NCBI RefSeq assembly: GCF_005860805.1
Contig: NZ_VCEJ01000004.1
Location: 496,001-560,000 of the forward strand
DNA length: 64,000 bases
Direction of reading: 5' to 3'
Source: Dyadobacter luticola
GTDB lineage: Bacteria; Bacteroidota; Bacteroidia; Cytophagales; Spirosomataceae
Shown here: positions 25,276 through 34,102 of the stretch, piece by piece
Layout: each line of letters opens with the position of its first letter
Numbering within the stretch: the stretch's first letter is position 1
Notes under the pieces: model-generated
The model's input: only the letters and a program-made list of their open reading frames with translations
Database searches by the model: none
What the model was told of the DNA's origin: nothing
Program-made: the position numbers and the translations under genes

Positions 25276-26553
25276 TCAATTATGAATTCTAAATACCGAT
25301 GAGTTGTTTCCACCATCAAATACCCAATTCATTGTGTCCTGTATCCTATTAATACGTTTAAACTCACCGTGATTAATATTGCCGAAGGCTTGTTGCGAAA
25401 ACCCCTGCCATGCTCCTCCTTGATTCGTGGCGGATTCCTGAGTCACAACTCCATCACTCGGTATATCGTGATAAATGTTGTAAGCCGTAGGGTAAGTGAG
25501 TATGCAATAAGAGCGACATTGGGCAGGGTCGGGTTGAGTATCGCAGTAGGTGTAATAATATTCTTCCGAACAGGTGTTTTCCCAGTATGTGCCATTAACA
25601 GTTTCAACCCAAGTAGCGCCGATCACTTGCCGCCAGCCAGTATTAGAGTCAGTGTTAATCCAATTTTTTCCTTCTTGCCACTTATTTTTTCGCATTTGAT
25701 GAAAGCCGTGTAGTGGTAGATTTACCCAACTCGCCGCTTCTTCCCCATTCGCAATAAGATTGTACTGATTCGCGATTTGCGAGGCCTTGTTTACACCGTC
25801 ATCATCAGCTGAATTGTCTTTGGCGTATGTTCCCACAGTCCGCCAAAGGATAGGATAGGACTCGTTACCCCAAATTAATATTTTGGGCACTGAGGCTGAA
25901 AGGCCAACTTTGCTATTCTGATATGCACTTCCTGGACTAAGGTCTGTTGCCGTTTGTCCAGTAAGGCCAAAACTGCTCATTAAAATATCGTTGACTTTGC
26001 CTGCAATAGATTGTGAAAAGATTTCTCCAAGCAGACCTGAGACAGGGTCTAATTTGAGGCCAAGGCCGGCATATAATGGAGGTGCAGAGCCTGCTCCAAC
26101 ACCGGGGCCGGCCATCATGCGGTTAATGCCGTTATTAATGAAAGCTGCATTTGTTCCGTTGTAACCAGAAGCTGCTATCTGAGCACCTCTCAAAGGGGAG
26201 GCCATGGTTACAACTCCACTCCAGTGGATATTGTTTCCTAGGGTTACATGTCTTATAGCAGCACCTCCCATACTATGGCCTATACCAATGCGATTCGCGC
26301 CTCCAGTATATGTTTGTACCATTGTGGCCATGGAGCTTATTCCGTCGCCAGTAGGATAGCTGTTTCGGGAAGGGAGTAAAATAGGTCTGTTACTTTGATA
26401 AAATGTTGCTACTTCCTGAAGTGAAGAACTGTTTCCGCCAAGTCCGTGAATCCAATCTACACCGCGGCTTTGTGAAAAGCAGACGAGTGAAGTGCTTGCA
26501 ATAAGACAGGAGGATAAAATGTATTTTACAAATAGTAGAGATTGCGTTTTCAT
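25276..26553 (-). CDS. Secreted alpha/beta hydrolase (lipase / PGAP1-like)
   Basis: The 425-aa exported protein has a signal peptide (1-28), the oxyanion-region HGLGGNSSSL and the nucleophile elbow IGIGHSMGGAAIRH (Ser in GHSMGG). This matches PGAP1-like or lipase class alpha/beta hydrolases. A region rich in Tyr/Cys (ENTCSEEYYYTYC, CRSYC) in the last third suggests disulphides. It is the middle gene of a three-gene secreted-protein operon. Confidence 0.88.
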   Translation of the reverse strand: MKTQSLLFVKYILSSCLIASTSLVCFSQSRGVDWIHGLGGNSSSLQEVATFYQSNRPILLPSRNSYPTGDGISSMATMVQTYTGGANRIGIGHSMGGAAIRHVTLGNNIHWSGVVTMASPLRGAQIAASGYNGTNAAFINNGINRMMAGPGVGAGSAPPLYAGLGLKLDPVSGLLGEIFSQSIAGKVNDILMSSFGLTGQTATDLSPGSAYQNSKVGLSASVPKILIWGNESYPILWRTVGTYAKDNSADDDGVNKASQIANQYNLIANGEEAASWVNLPLHGFHQMRKNKWQEGKNWINTDSNTGWRQVIGATWVETVNGTYWENTCSEEYYYTYCDTQPDPAQCRSYCILTYPTAYNIYHDIPSDGVVTQESATNQGGAWQGFSQQAFGNINHGEFKRINRIQDTMNWVFDGGNNSSVFRIHN

Positions 26554-26567
26554 GATAGAAAGTAAGG

Positions 26568-27530
26568 TTAAATGTTTACTTGAGTTTTCATACGGCTATA
26601 AAACGTTTGCTTGATGTGCCTCGTTTTTATCCCGTTTTTAGGATTCTCGTCGAACGATTCCGATAGAACCTTTTCAACCTGATTTCCTTTGTCTACAGGA
26701 GTATAAAAAATTGTGGAGCGGTAGAGCAATTTGCCTCCATTTTTATCGTGGAGTGTTTCCCCAACCAACCTTTTATTCTTAAAATCATAATACTGTACAG
26801 CATATTTAGATAGGTTTTCAATGCTTTCGTTGCTTTCCGCAGTGAATCGGGACAAATCAAATTTTATTTTTGTAATTCCTTTATCTTCATCTATCTCGGC
26901 ATTTTTCTCTTTCGCCAAACCTAGAATATAGGCTTCGTTGATAAGCGGATGTCCTATTATTTCATTAGCAACCTGCCCTTTGTTGATTTCGGTCATTTTT
27001 AATATTTTTTCGGCCAGAGTTGTGAATCTTGTCACTTTTAGTTGTGATTTCCCAGTTTCATTTCCATTTGAATCATAGAAATGAGCTATATCATTTTCTA
27101 TAAATGTTTTGTTTGAGATTACAGACTCAACCTTTTTTTTCTGCAACGACTGGGGTAATAGTTCCAACTTGGTGGGTTCCATTTGTGTAGTCGTTATTTC
27201 GTATCGTCCATCCAAAAACAATTTAAATTCGACTCCTTGCCTGTCCAAGCGAGGCTGCGCGTCAATTTCAATGAACGGTTTTTCCTTTGAATCCTCCGGG
27301 ATTCTGGAAAGAATTTCTGTCGCAGAATATTCTTCAATTTCGTAAGATGCAGTAAATAGGGCTTCCGAAGATATCCTTGCTGATGAGGTGCCTCCGGAGG
27401 TGGATATCTCCTGAATAAGATTCTTGTCGCAAGAAGCTGTTGACAAGATTAAAGCCATTGCTGAAACAAACCTTATACTCCATAAAATAGGTGAGAAGGT
27501 CCTTGCACATTTTAATTTGAAATTTTCCAT
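26568..27530 (-). CDS. Hypothetical lipoprotein
   Basis: The 320-aa protein has a long signal ending ILSTASC (lipid Cys about 34). The mature part is Lys/Glu rich, with FIEIDAQPRLDRQGVEFKLF and LFLDGRYEIT. No family is recognised. It lies 14 nt upstream of the hydrolase gene, and with the hydrolase and propeller genes forms one minus-strand operon of exported proteins. Confidence 0.75.
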   Translation of the reverse strand: MENFKLKCARTFSPILWSIRFVSAMALILSTASCDKNLIQEISTSGGTSSARISSEALFTASYEIEEYSATEILSRIPEDSKEKPFIEIDAQPRLDRQGVEFKLFLDGRYEITTTQMEPTKLELLPQSLQKKKVESVISNKTFIENDIAHFYDSNGNETGKSQLKVTRFTTLAEKILKMTEINKGQVANEIIGHPLINEAYILGLAKEKNAEIDEDKGITKIKFDLSRFTAESNESIENLSKYAVQYYDFKNKRLVGETLHDKNGGKLLYRSTIFYTPVDKGNQVEKVLSESFDENPKNGIKTRHIKQTFYSRMKTQVNI

Positions 27531-27717
27531 TCATTTAAATTTTTATAGGTGAGCATTGTTTTTGTACAATACAAAGTAACTTAAAGGCTATAATTGTATA
27601 CCTTGTTCTATGACACGGATTTGGCTTGCGCTACGACACAGATTTGTCTTGTCCGGCGACAAGATTTGCACCACTTCTGGGGAAAACGATTGGAAACGTC
27701 AGCTTGCTTGCACTTTT

Positions 27718-28323
27718 ATGAAAGTCACCGAAGACACAAAACCGCTACAAAAGATCCTGGATGCTTCCAGATTTATTCTGTCAGAAGATGTGAAAACGCG
27801 CTTTCAGGATAGTATGAGGCGCTTTATGATTCCGAAAGGGCGGGTGCTGGTGGATGTGGGGCAGGTCAGTAAATGTCTGTATCTGATTGAAAAAGGCGCC
27901 ATGCGAACTTATTACCTGAGAGGCTCAGAGGACATCACTTCGCTTCTTGTTTCTGACGGCGACATCGTGTGTATTGCGGAGAGTTTTCTGATGCAAAAAG
28001 CGTCAAATGATGTATTGGAAACATTGGAAGACACCACAGGCATTTCGATTTCCTATGAGGCGTATCGCAAGCTTGTGGAAGAAGATGTTCATATGGCCGG
28101 TTTGGCCGTACAGTTGCTGGAACAACACCTGATCAATTTCACCGATCGCGTAAAGGTCTTTAAATATCTTTCTGTAGAACAAAGGATCGCACATTACATC
28201 AGTCAGCCATCGTCCCTTTTCCGGCGAATTCCTGACCATTATATAGCAACCTACCTGGGCACCACCGCAGCCACTTTTAGTAGATGTTTAAAAACAATAA
28301 ACCTGGATAAAGCTGCTCATTAA
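27718..28323 (+). CDS. Crp/Fnr-family transcriptional regulator
   Basis: The 201-aa protein has a cyclic-nucleotide-binding-like domain (about 30-115, with RVLVDVGQVSKCLYLIEKGA) and a C-terminal helix-turn-helix (VEQRIAHYISQPSSLFRRIP, DHYIATYLGTTAATFSRCLK). I start at the ATG at 27718 because the frame upstream to 27610 has no homology. Many Bacteroidota members with this layout bind no cAMP. It is divergent from the lipoprotein operon. Confidence 0.9.
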   Translation: MKVTEDTKPLQKILDASRFILSEDVKTRFQDSMRRFMIPKGRVLVDVGQVSKCLYLIEKGAMRTYYLRGSEDITSLLVSDGDIVCIAESFLMQKASNDVLETLEDTTGISISYEAYRKLVEEDVHMAGLAVQLLEQHLINFTDRVKVFKYLSVEQRIAHYISQPSSLFRRIPDHYIATYLGTTAATFSRCLKTINLDKAAH

Positions 28324-28411
28324 GCGTCTGTTAGAGGTAGGTTTGGAGCTCTTTAGACGCTGAAAGCGTCGGTTAATAAATCAATTAGTTCGTTGAAATT
28401 AAAAAGCAATG

Positions 28412-29224
28412 CTAACGCTTTAATAAATCAAGAATCTCTGACGATTTTAACCCGGGATACTTTTGTAAACGCCGCATAATAAAATACAGAAGACCATTGG
28501 CCAGTGTCGGGACATTTGTTGATTTTAAATATTTGCGTTGCCCGCTGAAATAAATATCGAGCGTAATTTCGGGAGAATCCTTCACCTCGACGGTCCCGAA
28601 TTGCAGGCTTCTGATGCTGCTGTTTTGCAGCGTTTTAATAAACTCCTGATAAGTGCTGTCATCGAGCACGGCGACGTAATGTCCGGTCGCCAGGTCACCA
28701 TTGTACTTATAATAGTTATTTGTAATGTTTAGCGAGAGATTTTTCTGGTTGTCGAGTTTAATGGTAACCGTGGGACTTTCCCAGGCAGGCGTAGCATGGT
28801 AAATCATTTTCTCGAAAACAATGGTCGTATCAATCAAATCCTGTTTTCTGCTAAGTTTTAAAAGCGGTCGGTTTTGGAAATATTTTTTGGACAATTTGGA
28901 AACCGGCCTCACGACGAGGCTTGAATTATTACTGCTGATGATTTTCAAATCATACCGGTCTGTATACTCCACTTTGAAGTCGGTAGCAGAGCTTGTATAA
29001 ATATGCTGGAAACTCAATGTATCGCCATAAATAAACAAATGGAAATAACTCTCCTGCAACAAGTTGTTTGCCAGGACATTAGTAGAGTCGCGGCCCAGAT
29101 TCCGGATTTCGATCAGCTCTTGCTGCGAAGTTACCCAGGTTCCTTTAAGCTTTGCTGGCTGCGCAAACGCATGATGCCCAAGCGCGACGGCAATCAAAAT
29201 AAGCGATGTAATGTGTAGTTTCAT
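28412..29224 (-). CDS. Hypothetical secreted protein
   Basis: The 270-aa product has a signal peptide (1-21, ending HHAFA). The N-terminal part (KLKGTWVTSQQELIEI) looks like a lipocalin-like strand, and the C-terminal part contains ITLDIYFSGQRKYLKS. No family is named. Its stop is 88 nt from the convergent Crp gene; a short GACGCT/AGCGTC hairpin at 28356-28370 may act as a terminator. Confidence 0.75.
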   Translation of the reverse strand: MKLHITSLILIAVALGHHAFAQPAKLKGTWVTSQQELIEIRNLGRDSTNVLANNLLQESYFHLFIYGDTLSFQHIYTSSATDFKVEYTDRYDLKIISSNNSSLVVRPVSKLSKKYFQNRPLLKLSRKQDLIDTTIVFEKMIYHATPAWESPTVTIKLDNQKNLSLNITNNYYKYNGDLATGHYVAVLDDSTYQEFIKTLQNSSIRSLQFGTVEVKDSPEITLDIYFSGQRKYLKSTNVPTLANGLLYFIMRRLQKYPGLKSSEILDLLKR

Positions 29225-29460
29225 TCCTGCCTAACAATTTCCAGTCAAATATATAAGAAAATTATATATAAGTAGTTAGTCTGTTGCTGCTTCGAACCTT
29301 TAACTAATGATAATTTTACGCTGCGGGAAAAATGTACAAGTCGCTTGGTATTTTATCCATTCTTCTGCGGAGTTAAAGAGGCAACCTTTGTCATGTCGAA
29401 ACGAAACGACAATCTGCTAATGGTTAGCAAATTAACTCAAACATCCAACGTACTGCTCAC

Positions 29461-30366
29461 ATGAAAACTGTTGCCTTCACCATCGCCCTCGTATTCACAT
29501 TGATCCAAAGCCAAATGCTATTTGCACAATCCCGCAAGCCGGCCGCATTTGGAAGAGAAGAATACATTGAAGTAGAAAAAAATGTAAAACTCCATGTGAT
29601 CGACCTGGGCGAAGGTCAGCCTGTAGTCCTCATTCACGGCTGGCCGCTCAATAATGAGATGTACGAATATCAATACCAATATCTGGTTGAAAAAGGGTTC
29701 AGAGTGATCGGCATTTCGCTCCGCGGGTTCGGAAAGTCGGACAGACCTTATGGGAAATATGACTTCGATACTTTCTCCGACGACATTAAGGTAGTTTTGG
29801 AAAAACTGAAAATTGAAAACGCAACACTGGGAGGATTTTCGATGGGAAGCGCTGTGGTGCTGCACTATGTGACCAAATATAACAGCGCGCACATCAGCAA
29901 GCTGGCCGTATTCGGCGCCACCGGTCCGTCTTGGAAACAGCGCGAAGGTTATCCGTTCGGCATCACCGAACAGGGTGCAAAAGACCTGATCAAGCAGACC
30001 AAAACCAACCGCGAGTAACTGATTTCTGGTTTCGGAAAAGCATTTCAGGGACAAGAAGGAGGACTTTCCGAAGAGACGATGAGATGGTTGGAAAACATCA
30101 ACCTGAATGCCTCACCTTACGCTACAACACAGGCAATCAGCGCCTTGGGAGAGCTGGACCTGCGCCCGGTATTGTCGAAAATCAAAATCCCGGTGGCGAT
30201 ATTCCATGGTGTGAACGACAAACTGTGTGATTTCAAAGGTGCTGAGCAGCTTGAAAAAGCCATCAAAGGTTCGCACATCATCAAATTTGAAAAAGGCGGC
30301 CACGGATTTTTCATTGAAGAAATGGATAAATTCAATGCTGAACTTGAAAAATTCGCAAGAAGCTAG
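29461..30366 (+). pseudogene. Alpha/beta hydrolase broken by one in-frame stop
   Basis: The frame has a signal peptide, HGWPLNNEMYEYQYQY, the nucleophile elbow GGFSMGSAVVLHYV and then TAA at 30016-30018. The same frame continues without shift through GFGKAFQGQEGG, VNDKLCDFKG (acid) and FEKGGHGFFIEEM (His) to a TAG at 30364-30366. Conceptual length is 302 codons including the premature stop, normal for chloroperoxidase/haloperoxidase-type hydrolases. One base change (for example CAA or GAA to TAA) separates Ser from Asp/His, so no active enzyme is made unless the stop is read through or is a sequencing error. Confidence 0.9.
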
Positions 30367-30379
30367 ATAAACGATTCCA

Positions 30380-30412
30380 CCTGTGAAGCGATGATTGCTT
30401 CACAGGTTTTTT
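30380..30412 (+). terminator. Rho-independent terminator after hydrolase
   Basis: A 10-bp perfect stem CCTGTGAAGC/GCTTCACAGG with a 7-nt loop is followed by a T-run. It also rules out the early ATG at 30391, inside the loop, as the start of the next gene. Confidence 0.9.
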
Positions 30413-30459
30413 CTTTATTTGAAACAAAAAAATCCCGATATTCCCAAGCGTATATAGCT

Positions 30460-31308
30460 ATGAGTACAACTGTTTTCAACAACAATTTAAAGACGCTGGG
30501 ATTGCTGCAAGTGAATCAGGAGCAAACGGATCTGATCAACGGGCCTGCTTATAAGGAATACATTAAAATTCTGTATCTGCCTGCTGGCTATAAGCTGAGG
30601 GTGGATTTTGCGTGTTATGAAACGCAGCAGCCGACTTTGTTTTTTATGAGTCCCAATCAGTATCTCGAATTGGAAAAAGCAGGCGAGGGAAGTGGATATT
30701 TCATTTTTTACAACCGTGATTTTTATTGTATTCAGATTCACGATCAGGAAGTTGCGTGCGATGGGTTGCTGTTCAATAACATTCGGAATATGCCCAAAGT
30801 GGAGCTTTCGGATGCAGAAATTGCGTTTCTGGGAGGGTTATTTCAAGAGATGATCCAGGAATTTAACCTCAACGACAGCTCGATGGAAGAAATGGTCCGC
30901 ACCTATCTCAAACAACTCCTCATCCGCGCCACGCGCGCCTGGAAAAGGCAGCATCTAACGCACGACGTCACCGGGCAGCAAAGCGATCTTGAATTTTTCC
31001 GCAGATTTACCAGGCTTGTCGACGAACATTATAAATCCAAACACACCGTAGCCGACTACGCCGATTTTCTATGCATGGCGCCAAAAACGATCACGCACAA
31101 ATTCAACCGGTTACGGTTGCCACAGCCCAATGAAGTGATCAAAAACCGCATTATCCTCGAAGCAAAGCGTTTATTGGTGCATACTTCGCTGACTGCCAAA
31201 GAAATCGCTTATGACCTGGGTTACAATGATCCGGCTTATTTCAGCAGGTTGTTCCAATCCAAAACGGGTGAGTCGCCATCGGGTTTCCGGGCGGGCTTTA
31301 CGGGATAG
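30460..31308 (+). CDS. AraC-family transcriptional regulator
   Basis: The 282-aa protein has an N-terminal sensor region and a C-terminal AraC DNA-binding domain (about 185-282), with SKHTVADYADFLCMAPKTIT and LTAKEIAYDLGYNDPAYFSR. It lies directly downstream of the broken hydrolase gene, beyond a terminator, and may once have regulated it. Confidence 0.92.
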   Translation: MSTTVFNNNLKTLGLLQVNQEQTDLINGPAYKEYIKILYLPAGYKLRVDFACYETQQPTLFFMSPNQYLELEKAGEGSGYFIFYNRDFYCIQIHDQEVACDGLLFNNIRNMPKVELSDAEIAFLGGLFQEMIQEFNLNDSSMEEMVRTYLKQLLIRATRAWKRQHLTHDVTGQQSDLEFFRRFTRLVDEHYKSKHTVADYADFLCMAPKTITHKFNRLRLPQPNEVIKNRIILEAKRLLVHTSLTAKEIAYDLGYNDPAYFSRLFQSKTGESPSGFRAGFTG

Positions 31309-31385
31309 ACTTGCCGTCTTAGGGTTTTTTGAAACGCAAAGGCATAGATAGCAAACCAGAAGAGTGATTTAGAGTAAAACCATTG

Positions 31386-33023
31386 CTACTTCGCGAGCTG
31401 CAAATCCGCAATGCTCTTGATCCGGTTCCTTTCCAAAAATGCGTCAATCGTTTCAAAATGTTCGATTACGCGCTTTTCTTTAAATTCAAAAACCTTTTGA
31501 GATAAGCCTTGTAAAAAGTCCCGGTCGTGGGAAACGAGTACCAATGTTCCGTCAAAATTCCGGAGTGCTTCTTTCAGAACATCCTTGGATTTTAAATCTA
31601 AATGGTTCGTAGGCTCATCGAGAATCAGCAGGTTTACGGGCTCCAATAGCAGCTTCACCATCGCGAGCCGCGTTTTTTCTCCGCCCGATAATACGCTCAC
31701 TTTCTTGTCGATATCATCACCCTGAAACATAAAGGCACCCAGGATATTCTTGATCTGCGTTCTTACATCGCCTTCTGCAACTTCGTCCACGGTTTGGAAA
31801 ATCGTCAGGTTAGGATCCAGCAAGGCAGCCTGGTTTTGCGCAAAGTAGCCGACTTTGACATTATGCCCCAGCTGGCAGGTTCCTTCGACATCGATCTGGC
31901 CCATGATGGCTTTGATCATCGTCGATTTACCCTCCCCATTTCGTCCGACAAACGATACCTTTTCGCCTCTGGAAATGGTCATACTGGCATTTTTAAACAC
32001 CACATGATCACCGTAAGATTTGGAAACATCCTTCACGGTCACCGGATAGTCGCCCGACCGTGGAGAAGGTGGAAAACGCAATTTCAGGGCTGAATTGTCG
32101 ATTTCGTCGATTTCAATGATTTCCAGCTTTTCCAGCATGCGTTCGCGGGAAGAAACCTGGTTGGTTTTGGAGTAAGTCCCGCGGAAGCGTTCGATGAATT
32201 GCATGTTATCGGCAATCATTTTCTGCTGCTCCTGGTATGCCTTGATCTGGTGTGAGCGGCGTTCTTCGCGCAGCACCAGATAATGCGAATAATTGGCTTT
32301 ATAGTCAAAAATCCGTCCCATCGTTACTTCAATGGTGCGGTTGGTAATGTTGTCGATAAAGGCGCGGTCGTGGGAAATGACCATCACCGCATTGGATTTG
32401 TTCACCAGAAAATCTTCCAGCCACATCACCGATTCAATGTCAATGTGGTTTGTTGGCTCATCGAGTAAAATGAGGTCGGGCTTTTGCAAAAGGATTTTGG
32501 CCAGCTCAATGCGCATACGCCAGCCTCCGCTGAATTCCTTGGTTTGGCGGTGAAAATCTTCCGGCCTGAATCCCAGTCCTTTTAGGGCTTTCTCCACCTC
32601 CGCGTCGTAATTGACTTCTTCCAGCTGATAATATTTTTCACCGAGCTCAGTCACTTTTTCGATGATCGCCATGTACTCGTCACTGTCGTAATCCGTACGG
32701 GTTTCGAGCGCGTGATTGAGTTGTTCCATTTCGGCACGCATTTCAAAAACCTGCTTGAATGCTTTGGCGGCCTCTTCAAAAACGGTACAGTTATCTTCGG
32801 TCAGCAAATGTTGCGGCAAATAGGCGATTACGGCATCTTTGGGTGCGCGAACATGGCCGCGATTGGCTTTTTGTTCTCCCGCAATGATCTTCATCATCGT
32901 GGATTTCCCTGCTCCGTTTTTACCCATCAGGGCAATTTTATCGGTAGGATTGATAGCGAAAGAAACCTCACTAAAAAGCGTAGAACCGCTAAATTCAACG
33001 GCCAAATTTTCAACTGTAATCAT
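31386..33023 (-). CDS. ABC-F family ATP-binding protein
   Basis: The 545-aa soluble protein has two ABC domains without membrane segments. Walker A motifs are GKNGAGKST (N-terminal) and GRNGEGKST (C-terminal). Signatures are EFSGGWRMRIELAKI and VLSGGEKTRLAMVKL. Walker B motifs are LILLDEPTNHID and LLILDEPTNHLD. A charged linker (about 235-310) joins them, as in ABC-F translation factors acting on the ribosome. EttA/Uup-type assignment cannot be narrowed further from sequence alone. Confidence 0.95.
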   Translation of the reverse strand: MITVENLAVEFSGSTLFSEVSFAINPTDKIALMGKNGAGKSTMMKIIAGEQKANRGHVRAPKDAVIAYLPQHLLTEDNCTVFEEAAKAFKQVFEMRAEMEQLNHALETRTDYDSDEYMAIIEKVTELGEKYYQLEEVNYDAEVEKALKGLGFRPEDFHRQTKEFSGGWRMRIELAKILLQKPDLILLDEPTNHIDIESVMWLEDFLVNKSNAVMVISHDRAFIDNITNRTIEVTMGRIFDYKANYSHYLVLREERRSHQIKAYQEQQKMIADNMQFIERFRGTYSKTNQVSSRERMLEKLEIIEIDEIDNSALKLRFPPSPRSGDYPVTVKDVSKSYGDHVVFKNASMTISRGEKVSFVGRNGEGKSTMIKAIMGQIDVEGTCQLGHNVKVGYFAQNQAALLDPNLTIFQTVDEVAEGDVRTQIKNILGAFMFQGDDIDKKVSVLSGGEKTRLAMVKLLLEPVNLLILDEPTNHLDLKSKDVLKEALRNFDGTLVLVSHDRDFLQGLSQKVFEFKEKRVIEHFETIDAFLERNRIKSIADLQLAK

Positions 33024-33095
33024 CGTCTCATTTTTTGAAGCCGCAAAGGTACGAGGATACGATTGAAAGAACGAAAAAAGTCAATGTGCCAAATG

Positions 33096-34046
33096 TTAAT
33101 TGTTAAGTGTCTTTTCGATAATATAACGTGGGCGGCTTTTCACTTCCTGATAAATCTTGCCGATGTATTCGCCGATGAGTCCGATAGCCATCATGTTGAA
33201 GCCGTTGAAAAACATCAGGGGAAGTAAAGTCGAGGTCCAGCCGGGTATGGCATCGCCGAGAATGAAGGAAAAGAGAATGTATGCAACAATCAACATGGCT
33301 ATCAGGAAATTGATTATGCCGAAATAGGAGACCACCCTCATGGGGAATGTTGAAAATGACGTGATCCCATTCCACGCGAATAAAAGCATTTTGTTGAGCG
33401 GGTATTTCGTTTCACCAGCCTCTCTGGCCAGGCGGCTATAATAGACCTTTTCACTTTCGAAACCAATCAGCGGCACTATACCGCGAAGGAATATATTGGC
33501 CTCCCGGAAATTATTTAATTCTTTTAAAACGCGTTGATCGATCAGTCGGAAGTCGGCATGATTGAATATGACAGGCACGCCCATCTTTTGCATTAACACA
33601 TAAAAACCTTCAGCGGTGATGCGCTTGAACCAGGCGTCAGCGCTGCGGTCATTCCGCACACCATAAACGATCATTGCACCTTTATGATGCTTTTCGATCA
33701 TGGCTGTGATGGCATGAATATCATCCTGTAAATCTGCATCAATGGTAATAAAACAATCAAAGTCATCTACATGCTTTTCCAAGCCAGCCAGAATCGCCTG
33801 CTGGTGGCCAAAATTCCTGGATAAAGTGATTCCAACAACATTAACATTTTGGGTGCATATCTCCTGAATCATAGCCCAGGTCTTATCTGAGCTGCCATCA
33901 TCAACAAAACAGATCTGACTGTTTTCTGCAACAACTCCCTGCCTTTTGATATGGTAATAGTAGTCTATTAATGTTTCATATGTTTGACGAATTATCGCTT
34001 CCTCGTTATAACAGGGCACTACTAACAACAGACGCGCTGGTTGCAT
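33096..34046 (-). CDS. GtrB-like glycosyltransferase family 2 protein
   Basis: The 316-aa protein has the GT2 start LLVVPCYNEEAIIRQTYETL, FVDDGSSDKTW and the metal-binding DxD in FITIDADLQDDIHA. Two C-terminal helices (about 230-255, 265-290) match polyprenol-phosphate glucosyltransferases such as GtrB/DPM1. It lies 56 nt downstream of a GT-C-like membrane protein; together they probably make and use a lipid-linked sugar for surface glycan modification. Confidence 0.92.
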   Translation of the reverse strand: MQPARLLLVVPCYNEEAIIRQTYETLIDYYYHIKRQGVVAENSQICFVDDGSSDKTWAMIQEICTQNVNVVGITLSRNFGHQQAILAGLEKHVDDFDCFITIDADLQDDIHAITAMIEKHHKGAMIVYGVRNDRSADAWFKRITAEGFYVLMQKMGVPVIFNHADFRLIDQRVLKELNNFREANIFLRGIVPLIGFESEKVYYSRLAREAGETKYPLNKMLLFAWNGITSFSTFPMRVVSYFGIINFLIAMLIVAYILFSFILGDAIPGWTSTLLPLMFFNGFNMMAIGLIGEYIGKIYQEVKSRPRYIIEKTLNN

Positions 34047-34102
34047 ACTCGCACTTTAAGTTTGTAACTATGTATCGTGAAGGAAAAGATTTGCGAATTA
34101 TA

